A stretch of 11,917 nt of DNA, taken from contig CAKRRU010000077.1 of NCBI GenBank assembly GCA_934394515.1, forward strand, positions 1 to 11,917, in the 5' to 3' direction. Both the position numbers and the translations under genes were made by a program. Positions 1-7,250 of the stretch are shown piece after piece (within the stretch, counting starts at the first letter, position 1; every line of letters starts with the position of its first letter). Below the pieces are notes generated by a model. It was not told the origin of the DNA and searched no databases. It worked only from the letters and a program-made list of their open reading frames with translations. This DNA is from an uncultured Acetatifactor sp. GTDB lineage: Bacteria > Bacillota > Clostridia > Lachnospirales > Lachnospiraceae.

Positions 1-979
1 TCAGCAGTAATGTCAAAGTCTCATTGGAAGCGGAGGCTGCCTCCATCTTGCTTCCGGCATCGCTGATGGTAAATGTGGTGTTGGGATAGCTTTCTTTTAA
101 GGCACTCTCCACATCCGTCATTACGGTATCCACCTGATTCACATCCTCCGCAATGACCGTGATGGTTGGACTGATATTCGTACCGGTAATGTATTTGATG
201 CCGGTTTCGTAAGGTACATAGATCGCCGTATCCGGGCTGATGCCGGATGCCACAGTTCCCATCTCGGATAGTACCCCTGACACTATATAGGGGCGCCCAT
301 CAATATAGACTATACCGTCATAAGCATCGTAGGCGCTTCCGAAAATTTCCTTTGCCACGGTGGCACCCAGTACGCACACCTTTTCCTTGCTCTCGTTGTT
401 TTCTTCTGTAAGGAAATCCCCGATGGCCATTTCCAGATTACTGATGGCAGCATAATTGTCCTCCACACCGGCAATGGTGTAATAGGAAGCAGAGGTCATA
501 TCGCCTCCCTCCACCGATGCTGTAGTGGAATAAGAGATCGTAGTTGCAGAGATTCCGGAGACAAAAGTCGCCAGATCATCACAGTCTTCACTGGTCAATG
601 TCACGGCTTCGCTCTCTTCCTCCTGTCCGAATCCGAAGAATCCGCCGAAATCCATGCCACCGCCGGGACCACCGGACGTACCGCCGCCGGAACCTCCTCC
701 GGGACTTCCTCCCATATTGGTGACGGTAACGCTTCCTCCTCCGCCCGGCATTTCAAAGCTAAAACCGCCGCTGTCACTGCTGTCACAGGAAATATCAATG
801 GCTCCGGCATTCAGGTTCTTGAACTGCTCCGCCACCTCTTCTTTTCCACCGGTACCTATCGCCAGCACCAGCATTATGGTGGCGGATCCCACAACGATAC
901 CAATGGAAGTCAGGATCACTTTGAATTTATTCTGTGACAGGTTCAGCCACACCAGACGTAATATTTCGGATAATCTCAT
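1..979 (-). CDS. FtsX/MacB-type ABC transporter permease, C-terminus off the window
   Basis: Read from ATG at 979 the frame stays open to base 1 (326 codons), so only the N-terminal part is present. It begins MRLSEILRLVWLNLSQNKFK, followed by a membrane segment at about residues 20-42 and then a large extracellular MacB periplasmic-core-type domain with motifs such as VCVLGATVAKEIFG. This is the usual layout of FtsX-family permeases in three-part export systems, where the permease pairs with a separate ATPase and HlyD-type adaptors. There is no fused ATPase domain. Residues about 71-118 are an extreme Gly-rich insert (GGGMDFGGFFGFG near its end), unusual for this domain. It starts 49 bases after the stop of the third adaptor gene, with GGAAGGG about 12 bases before the ATG, so it is probably co-transcribed. 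The later membrane segments, and probably the ATPase gene, lie beyond the left edge. Family call firm; substrate unknown. Confidence 0.9.
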   Translation of the reverse strand, partial: MRLSEILRLVWLNLSQNKFKVILTSIGIVVGSATIMLVLAIGTGGKEEVAEQFKNLNAGAIDISCDSSDSGGFSFEMPGGGGSVTVTNMGGSPGGGSGGGTSGGPGGGMDFGGFFGFGQEEESEAVTLTSEDCDDLATFVSGISATTISYSTTASVEGGDMTSASYYTIAGVEDNYAAISNLEMAIGDFLTEENNESKEKVCVLGATVAKEIFGSAYDAYDGIVYIDGRPYIVSGVLSEMGTVASGISPDTAIYVPYETGIKYITGTNISPTITVIAEDVNQVDTVMTDVESALKESYPNTTFTISDAGSKMEAASASNETLTLLL

Positions 980-1028
980 ATTTTATTTCTTCCCTTCCAT
1001 TGATATTAAGCTCATGCAGGTCTTTATA

Positions 1029-2813
1029 CTATTTTGTAATGCTGCTCTCGATAAGTATGGTATCTCCCTCTGCAATATCCCCGGAGATCTCCACATTGGA
1101 TCCTTCTGACAGTCCTGTCGTTACTTCTTTTTTCACAATGCTGCCATCCGCATTCTTCACCTTTACATAGGTTTTGTTATCTTCTGTGATGATGGCTCTG
1201 CGTGTGACATACAGTACGTCGGCGGTCTCTTCCGTGACAAACGTCACATCTCCCGTCATGCCCTGAAACAGACCGGATGCATCTCCTTCCAATGTGACAG
1301 TTACGTCATAAGTTACATTCCCGCTGGAATCTGCACTCGCATCTCCGATGGCGGTCACTTTACCTGTGAAGGTCTGCTCCGGATATGCCGTCAACGCAAT
1401 GTTTGCCGCCGACCCTAATGAGATGTCTGTCATATCCTCCTCGTCGACCGTTACCGTCATGGTCACTTCGTCCATATCGTATAAGGTAACCAGTGAGGTT
1501 CCTGTGCTGATCTTGTCTCCGGTCTCCAGTTCTACGCCGGTGATCACGCCGTTGTATTTCGCACATACGGTATCTCCGTCAATATAAGTGCTGAATTCGT
1601 TCCATTTTTCCACAGTTTCATCATAGGTCTCCTGTTGATCGGACAGATCCTGTTCCAGATACCCCAGCGCAATATCGTAAGTCTCCTGCGCGGTATTGTA
1701 AGCCAGCGTCCGCAGTTGTTTTGTCTCGGTTGCGGTTAGCTTTCCCTGCTCTAATTCGCGCTTTGCTTTGTTATAGGCAGTCTCGGCAGTGGTCACATTT
1801 TCCTCCGCCTGCCCTACCTTCTGTTCCAGTTCTTCTTTCTGTTGCTCCAGAGAATCCGCGGTCGTCTGTGCCTGCTGTGTCAGCTGGGCAAAATATACAT
1901 AACCGTAGGTGTCGTCCGCCGGATCCGTGCTGTTCAGACTGTACTTACAGTTGGACAGTACCTGCGCCGCATCCGCATAAGCTGCCGTCACTTCTGTAAG
2001 CTGCGCCTGATAATCCTCCAGATTACTCTTTGCCTGTTCCAGCGTAGCTTCCGCGGAATCTGCTGCGTTCTGCAGTTCCTGCAGCGTCGTACTGTATTCC
2101 GTATCTATATAACTTCCGTAAGCGGTACTGCTGTCATAGGTATATTTTGCCTTCTGTCCGGATAACGTCTGGTCTGCCTCCACTGCTTCCAGATCTGCCT
2201 TGGCTTTCTCCACGTTGGATTGCAATTCCTCTTCCAGCTCCGACACACTGTCCTCTTCCAGGCGGTACAGCGGATCTCCTTCCGACACCTGCTGCCCCAC
2301 GGAGACCAGCACCTCTGCAACCGTCAGGCTGGAATCATCACTGCTGCCCGTAGAACTGCTGCCGCCCATGTTAAAAATGTTGCCAAACATATCCAGTCCG
2401 CCCTGTGCTCCGCCGCCGGAAGCACCCATACCGCCGAAGCCGCCGGAGGTACCGTTGTTGCTGTTGTTGCCGGAAGAAGAGCTTCTGTCACTTGAAGTGC
2501 TTGTTCTCTTCAAGGCACTCATATCCAGATCAAAGGTCTGATCCACCGTACCGATATCCACGGATCCGCTCTCTGTGACACCTTTGACCAGCGTACCGTA
2601 TTTTACGGTAGTTTCTTTATAGATGACTTCTGTGTCATTTTCTGTAGAAAGTGCAACAGAACCAATCACGATTGCAATCACGCAGACAGCGCTGATACTT
2701 GTTATGATTTTTCGCTTTCGAGACCAGTCTTTCCATGCTTTTATGTGGCTGATCTTATTTTTTATGCTTTCTTTGAGCTTTTTCCCATTCTGTTTCATAT
2801 CTGCTTCCATCAT
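1029..2813 (-). CDS. HlyD/RND-type efflux adaptor, third in tandem (adaptor C)
   Basis: 594 aa membrane-anchored adaptor expected to bridge an export permease outside the membrane. Basic cytoplasmic N-terminus, membrane segment about 36-55, first lipoyl half about 66-86 (GVTESGSV), Gly/Ser/Asn-rich insert about 104-161, second strand about 165-190 (VGQQVSEGDPLYRLEEDSV), long alpha-helical coiled-coil hairpin about 190-410, returning lipoyl half about 417-446 (NGVITGVELETGDKI), beta-barrel about 450-527 and a membrane-proximal domain about 528-590 (GLSEGSNVEISGDIAEGDTI). The start is ambiguous: ATGs at 2813 and 2810 follow a poorly spaced AGGG, while the ATG at 2798 (MKQNGKK) has GGAAG five bases upstream and may be the true start. 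It lies 113 bases after adaptor B and 49 bases before the permease, in the same direction. The family is certain; substrate and exact partners are not visible. Confidence 0.93.
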   Translation of the reverse strand: MMEADMKQNGKKLKESIKNKISHIKAWKDWSRKRKIITSISAVCVIAIVIGSVALSTENDTEVIYKETTVKYGTLVKGVTESGSVDIGTVDQTFDLDMSALKRTSTSSDRSSSSGNNSNNGTSGGFGGMGASGGGAQGGLDMFGNIFNMGGSSSTGSSDDSSLTVAEVLVSVGQQVSEGDPLYRLEEDSVSELEEELQSNVEKAKADLEAVEADQTLSGQKAKYTYDSSTAYGSYIDTEYSTTLQELQNAADSAEATLEQAKSNLEDYQAQLTEVTAAYADAAQVLSNCKYSLNSTDPADDTYGYVYFAQLTQQAQTTADSLEQQKEELEQKVGQAEENVTTAETAYNKAKRELEQGKLTATETKQLRTLAYNTAQETYDIALGYLEQDLSDQQETYDETVEKWNEFSTYIDGDTVCAKYNGVITGVELETGDKISTGTSLVTLYDMDEVTMTVTVDEEDMTDISLGSAANIALTAYPEQTFTGKVTAIGDASADSSGNVTYDVTVTLEGDASGLFQGMTGDVTFVTEETADVLYVTRRAIITEDNKTYVKVKNADGSIVKKEVTTGLSEGSNVEISGDIAEGDTILIESSITK

Positions 2814-2926
2814 CCCTATCTCATTCCGGCTTTTCTATCATTCCACTTATCTCTCTTGCTGTATTGGCTTCCTCACTACACGGATTCTGTGCAACTTTAT
2901 TTCTATGTAGCTTTATTTCCATTGCT

Positions 2927-4777
2927 TTAATTGCCTCTGCCATTGTTCCCGGAGCCGTTGCTGCCGCGGTCGCCCTGACCGCCCTGTGGCATCTCTCCGC
3001 CGCCCGGCAGTTCCATACCTTCCGGTATCTGGAAATCCATGCCGCCCATCGTGCTGTCATCCATAGAATTTCCGTCCATGATACGATCAGATCCACTGTT
3101 ACCGGAACTACTGTCTGTGCCGGATGCCTCTTCCGTACTCTTGACTTCTGCCTCGGAGCTGACCTTACTTGCCAGGTAGATGGTATCTCCTTCTTCCAGT
3201 CCGGACAGGATCTCGATATCCACGCCGTTGGTAATGCCGGTCTCTACCTCCGCCAATTCCCTGCCGCCCAGTGCTGTTTTGCGATATACATAGGTTTTGC
3301 CGTTTTCTTCGACAATGGCCTTATGGGATACATAGAGAACATCCTCTTTTTCTTCCGTTACGAAAATGACATCTGCGGTCATTCCCCCGTACAATTTCTC
3401 CAAAGCACCTTCCACGCTGATCTCCACGGTGTAGCTGACGGTGTTGCTGTAATCAGAGGTTGCCGTTGTGTTGATCGAGAGAATACTTCCGGTATAGGAA
3501 TCTTCCGGATATGCCGTAAAAGTAATATCTACCGCATCCCCCACCTGCAGATCCACGATATCCTCCTGTGTCACATCCACAGAGATTCGCATGTCATCTG
3601 CCGTTGCATAGGAAAATATGGTTCCGGTAGTAGTCAGCCGGTCTCCCACTTCGTAACTGACGCCGGTGATCACACCGTCCTCCGTCGCATACAGGATACC
3701 GTCACTTCCGACAAAGTCTTCAAACGCCTGCAGCTGTTCTTCTCTTTTTTCCTTCGTCTCTTCCGCTTCCTGCAAAGTCTCTTTCAGGTCTTCCACCGTG
3801 GCATTGTAAGTGGTCTGTGCATTCTGCCCGGTGATCACAGCTTCCTGATAAGTTTCTTCCGTATCGAGTTTATTGATCCTCTGCTTTGCCTGCGCCGCAG
3901 CCAGCTGATTCTGCAGATCCGTAATGGCACTTTCATTTTCCGTGACCGCATTTTCTGCCTGCGTCAGTGCGGTTTTGGCCTGCTGATACTTACTTCCGGC
4001 ACTGAGGTAACCGCTCTGAATGGTCATGAAATTCACTGTATTGTCCGTCCCGGCACCTTCATAGCCTTCTTTTGCCGCTTCGTAGGTCTCCAAAGCATCC
4101 TGATAGTCTTCCTGCGCCTCCGCCAGTTTTTCCTGAAGAGATGCTGTGTTGGCCTGTTTCTGCTCCAGCTGCACCTGTAGAGAAGTCACGTTATTTGCCA
4201 CACTGCTTGCTGAAGTATTTCGAATGGACGACGCATAAGAAGCGCTGATCTTCTGGGTATCGTAATCTGTCTGCGCTTCCAGCAGGGATAATTCATAGGT
4301 ACTCTCTGCCTCCGCGTAGTCCGCCTGTGCGGAGGCAACGGCATTCTTAAGCAATGCCCGGACTGCTTCCACGCTGTCGTCTGTAAATTTCATAAGCTCC
4401 TGCCCCTCGGTAACTCTCTGCCCACTGGCGGCATAGACTTCTTCAATTTTCAAATATTTCTGTGTCGTTTCTTCTTCGTCATCGCTGTCACTATCACTGT
4501 CTTCGTCATCATCGCTGACGTCCAGATCCAGATCATAATCTATTGTTTTCGTCTGATATTCCATGGACCCACTCTCCGTGACACCTACTTTCAGGGTGCC
4601 GCGCTCCACGGTCTCTTCCTTATAAATCCATTGCTCTTTTTGCAATAACGGCGCGATAAACACGGTATAGCAGGCTGCCAGGATTAATACCACCAAAGCT
4701 GTTCCTGCCAAAATCAGCTTTTTCTGCTTTTTCGTGAGGGATTTCAGTTTTTCAAAATGTAGTCTTTTTAATTTCAT
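2927..4777 (-). CDS. HlyD/RND-type efflux adaptor, second in tandem (adaptor B)
   Basis: 616 aa adaptor with the complete architecture. Membrane segment about 21-42, lipoyl half about 56-72 (GTLKVGVTESGS), highly acidic Asp/Ser/Glu stretch about 88-103, second strand about 110-136 (ASGQRVTEGQELMKFTDDSV), coiled-coil hairpin about 136-355, lipoyl return about 359-386 (EDGVITGVSYEVGDRL), beta-barrel about 395-475 and membrane-proximal domain about 476-536 (GLEEGDTIYL). A 75-residue tail rich in Gly, Met, Ser and Pro follows (MGGMDFQIPEG within it). The start codon overlaps the stop of adaptor A as ATGA, and GGGAGGA lies about 12 bases upstream inside A, pointing to translational coupling. It shares the GVTESGS and AYPE segments with adaptor C, so B and C are closer to each other than to A. 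The acidic insert could bind cations, but that is only an inference from composition. Confidence 0.93.
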   Translation of the reverse strand: MKLKRLHFEKLKSLTKKQKKLILAGTALVVLILAACYTVFIAPLLQKEQWIYKEETVERGTLKVGVTESGSMEYQTKTIDYDLDLDVSDDDEDSDSDSDDEEETTQKYLKIEEVYAASGQRVTEGQELMKFTDDSVEAVRALLKNAVASAQADYAEAESTYELSLLEAQTDYDTQKISASYASSIRNTSASSVANNVTSLQVQLEQKQANTASLQEKLAEAQEDYQDALETYEAAKEGYEGAGTDNTVNFMTIQSGYLSAGSKYQQAKTALTQAENAVTENESAITDLQNQLAAAQAKQRINKLDTEETYQEAVITGQNAQTTYNATVEDLKETLQEAEETKEKREEQLQAFEDFVGSDGILYATEDGVITGVSYEVGDRLTTTGTIFSYATADDMRISVDVTQEDIVDLQVGDAVDITFTAYPEDSYTGSILSINTTATSDYSNTVSYTVEISVEGALEKLYGGMTADVIFVTEEKEDVLYVSHKAIVEENGKTYVYRKTALGGRELAEVETGITNGVDIEILSGLEEGDTIYLASKVSSEAEVKSTEEASGTDSSSGNSGSDRIMDGNSMDDSTMGGMDFQIPEGMELPGGGEMPQGGQGDRGSNGSGNNGRGN

Positions 4778-6477
4778 GACTGTGTCTGTCCTCCCTGCTG
4801 TTCCTCACCCCGGGCATTGTCATTTTCCTGCGGCATTTCTCTGTTACCCGGTCCGCCTTCCGGCTTCGTTCCGCCCTCCGGCATTGCATCGTCTCCGGAG
4901 ACGTCTCCGGGTCTGCCTTGCATACGCTGCTGCATCTGCGCAATCTCCTCTTCCGTCATACCGAAGATGACCGTCACGGATTCGTTGGCACTCAGGCTGC
5001 TGTTATTTTCATTTTCTTCGTTTTCTGTCGTGATTTTCACGGTCACACTGTAAGTAACACTGGTGCGGCTGTCGGAAGAAGATACCGGATCGATGGCTGT
5101 GATCTCACCGGTGAATCCGCCGTTTGCGGAAGACTGTACATACGCACTGTCACCCACGGTGAGTTTCGCAATGTCTGCCTGATCTACAGATACGGTCACC
5201 GTCAGTTCTTTCGGGTTGCTGTATACGAATACCACCGCATCGGAAGTCAGATTCTGGTCTGCCCGCGCAAAAGTTCGCAAGATGGTTCCGTCCTCGGAAG
5301 CATAGAAATAGCCGTCGCCCACACTGCTTTCAAACAGTTCCAGATTCTCTTTTGCATCTTCATAAGTGCTCTTCAGTGCCGCCAGATCGGATTCTGCCTT
5401 TTCCACGGTCGTGTTGTAGTCGCTCTCCGCACGTTCCTCCGTAGACAATGCCGTCTCATAGGTTAACTTCGCCTGTGCCTGCTGGATTTCCTGATTTTCC
5501 TTTGCCTCCGTGACTGCCTGCTGAAGACTGGGAAGCTTTAGCTGTAATGTCTGTAAATTAAAAGAAGCATTAGTGACGGCATCGTCATATTTCTCCTGTG
5601 CCTCTTCCAGATCCTTCAGGTTCTGCTCCAGAATGCTGTAGAGGGAAGCTAAAATGCTTGCATTAGAGGTTCCTCCGCTCTGCATATTGCCGCCGGCTCC
5701 ACCGCCGATCTGTACCGAGCCGCCACCGCCGGTGACCTGCGACCATCCAACACCCCATTCATCCATCTTATCCGTCAGAGCTTTCAGATTTTCATCATAG
5801 ATTGCCTGATACTCATCGACTTTGAAATAACTCTTATAAGAACCGTCATTCACATAGGATTCATACTCTGCAATGTCATCTTCCGCATCCTGCAGTTCTT
5901 CCTCAGCCTTCGTCACAGCACTTTGCAGACTCGCCACCGTCTCATCATAGACCTCTTTTGCCTGCTGCCCGGTGAGGATCGCACTGTCTTTTGTGTACTC
6001 TGCCGTAATGAGATTCTGCTCATATTCGATCTTGCCGGTGCGATACGCCAGTTCCGCATCTTCCAATGCTCTCTCCAGTTCTTTTCTCGCTTCCGCCACA
6101 CTGTCTTCCGTCAGCTTCAGGATCTTATCCCCGGCAGTTACCTCTTCCCCTGACACAGCGTATACTTCCTCTATCTCCAGATTGGTCGTCAGATTCTCCA
6201 CATCGAAGGTCTCCTCTGTAATACCGACATTGGTCACACCGGAAGCTCCCACCATATCCTCCGTAAGTGTGAGTCCTGCCATATTTCCAGGCATGGAAAA
6301 TGCTGTCGCATTCCCGTTTTTATGCAGTATCACAACTGCCGTCACCGAACCGCCTCCTATCGCTAATACCAGAATCAGGACAACAATCATCCACTTCTTA
6401 CGTCTCTTATGGTCATTCTTTCCCTTTTTTTCTGCTTCCTCAGAGTTTATCAGCTGTTTAATCTTCTTATTTTTCAC
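4774..6477 (-). CDS. HlyD/RND-type efflux adaptor, first in tandem (adaptor A), divergent C-terminus
   Basis: 567 aa, starting at GTG (6477) with GGAGG six bases upstream, which fixes the start. Lysine-rich N-terminus, membrane segment about 29-51, lipoyl-type strand about 99-127 (VSGEEVTAGDKILKLTEDSV), helical hairpin about 127-385 interrupted by a Gly-rich patch about 249-270, lipoyl return about 388-419 (SEDGTILRTFARADQNL) and a beta-barrel-like region about 423-505. It differs from B and C in two ways. The returning half has lost the usual GV.TGV..E.GD wording. After the barrel there is no membrane-proximal domain; a 60-residue Gln/Pro/Gly/Glu/Met-rich tail replaces it. As the first gene of the run it probably sets expression of the whole operon. 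Stop and next start overlap by four bases. Family firm; a role as a specialised subunit of a mixed adaptor ring is inference. Confidence 0.92.
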   Translation of the reverse strand: MKNKKIKQLINSEEAEKKGKNDHKRRKKWMIVVLILVLAIGGGSVTAVVILHKNGNATAFSMPGNMAGLTLTEDMVGASGVTNVGITEETFDVENLTTNLEIEEVYAVSGEEVTAGDKILKLTEDSVAEARKELERALEDAELAYRTGKIEYEQNLITAEYTKDSAILTGQQAKEVYDETVASLQSAVTKAEEELQDAEDDIAEYESYVNDGSYKSYFKVDEYQAIYDENLKALTDKMDEWGVGWSQVTGGGGSVQIGGGAGGNMQSGGTSNASILASLYSILEQNLKDLEEAQEKYDDAVTNASFNLQTLQLKLPSLQQAVTEAKENQEIQQAQAKLTYETALSTEERAESDYNTTVEKAESDLAALKSTYEDAKENLELFESSVGDGYFYASEDGTILRTFARADQNLTSDAVVFVYSNPKELTVTVSVDQADIAKLTVGDSAYVQSSANGGFTGEITAIDPVSSSDSRTSVTYSVTVKITTENEENENNSSLSANESVTVIFGMTEEEIAQMQQRMQGRPGDVSGDDAMPEGGTKPEGGPGNREMPQENDNARGEEQQGGQTQS

Positions 6478-6523
6478 GGCAAACCTCCGATTATGATTCC
6501 GTTCAAAATTACTTGTTTTCTCA

Positions 6524-6552
6524 AGTATAGGAAAATTTTGTATTCAAAAAGT
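6524..6552 (-). promoter_or_regulatory. Candidate promoter of the adaptor operon
   Basis: On the minus strand TATACT (6524-6529) is a good -10. The hexamer 17 bases upstream (6547-6552, ACTTTT) is a poor -35, so an activator or another start is possible. It lies about 47 bases before the GTG of adaptor A, next to the inverted repeat at 6554-6566. Confidence 0.4.
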
Positions 6553-6553
6553 G

Positions 6554-6566
6554 TTCACTCTGTGAA
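6554..6566. promoter_or_regulatory. Inverted repeat TTCAC-TCT-GTGAA, candidate operator
   Basis: Perfect 5-bp arms around a 3-base centre, placed at the upstream edge of the weak -35 of the adaptor-operon promoter. The position suits a repressor or activator site. The arms are short, so chance cannot be excluded. A related half-site GTGAAC occurs again at 6675-6680. Confidence 0.35.
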
Positions 6567-6783
6567 AATTCTGTGTCCGGGATTCTTTTATTTTTGTGAG
6601 AAGTACGCTATACTGACTGTTGGAAATTTGTCTATTCAGAGTACACACATAAGCGCATTTTTGAAAATTTCTTTTGTGAACGACATACTGAATAATTACG
6701 ATGATTTTCTATTTCGAATTATAAGGAGGATACTATTCTAAGGCTCAGCGATAAGTCCTATAAGCCGCCGAATAGCACATAAG
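6567..6783. other. AT-rich intergenic region with no convincing gene
   Basis: No coding frame here resembles a protein. A TATACT hexamer reads plus at 6609-6614 but has no matching -35. A strong Shine-Dalgarno sequence (AAGGAGG, 6723-6729, plus) is not followed by any ATG or GTG at useful spacing, only by ATTCTAAGG. It looks like a ribosome site cut off from its gene, consistent with deletion damage just before the broken DUF554 gene. Confidence 0.4.
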
Positions 6784-7223
6784 ATGATCGGACTGGGAAC
6801 TATAATAAATACAGTAAGCATTGCTGCTGCCGGATTGGCCGGCAATGTATTCAACCGATTTTTTACCAAAGAAAAACAGGCAATGCCAAAGACCCTCTGT
6901 TCGTGGATGCCTTTGTCACTGCCTCATTGACGGTATGTATCGGAGCCATGGCTATCGTCGGCTCCATCCAGGACGGAATGCTGGGCGATTACTCCACCCT
7001 CGCGTTAAAATCCGTTCTCGACTTTATCATTGTAGCCATTATGACCTGCTCCATGGGAAAAGGATGTGCTTTCTCCTCCATTGCCGGTCTCTCCCTCATC
7101 GGATCTATCCTAATCTTCTGCGTGGGCGTGAACCTCGTCTGGAGCAAGAAATTCCGCGTGGCAAATATGCTTCTGGCGGTGATTCTGGCAATTATTATGG
7201 AATATCTGCCTTGGGAGCTATAG
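6784..7223 (+). pseudogene. DUF554 (YdfK-like) membrane protein, broken by deletions and a frameshift
   Basis: The DUF554 family consists of multi-pass membrane proteins of roughly 230 aa with unestablished function. From ATG 6784 the frame gives a typical start (MIGLGTIINTVSIAAAGLAG) but runs into a stop after 48 codons. At about 6880 the family sequence continues in another frame: KTGNAKDPLFVDAFVTASLT, then CIGAMAIVGSIQDG and so on, to a normal-looking end at 7223. The block normally joining these parts, some 70-85 residues, is absent and the junction is out of frame. A second gap, in frame, joins GKGCAFSSI to GLSLIGSILIFCVGVNLVW and drops about 25-35 residues usual in the family. No Shine-Dalgarno precedes the ATG. 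Deletion sizes come from memory of the family, not an alignment. The open frame 6903-7223 might still be translated but would lack the N-terminal half. Confidence 0.85.
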
Positions 7224-7250
7224 GTTCTTGCAATGTTTTCAGATATGCTC

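Noticed and set aside
654..1109. 151-aa proline-rich plus-strand frame
   Set aside because: The proline run is the reverse complement of the permease's Gly-rich insert; no independent coding evidence.
2864..4180. 438-aa open frame on the plus strand
   Set aside because: It lies entirely opposite adaptor B, is rich in Cys/His/Arg with no recognisable domain, and exists because the opposing gene has few codons that give stops in that frame.
4918..5466. 182-aa plus-strand frame opposite adaptor A
   Set aside because: Antisense shadow of a clear coding gene, without a ribosome site or family resemblance.
6409..6741. 110-aa plus-strand frame upstream of the adaptor operon
   Set aside because: Starts antisense inside adaptor A and crosses its promoter; AT-rich, Phe/Ile-heavy, no start signal.
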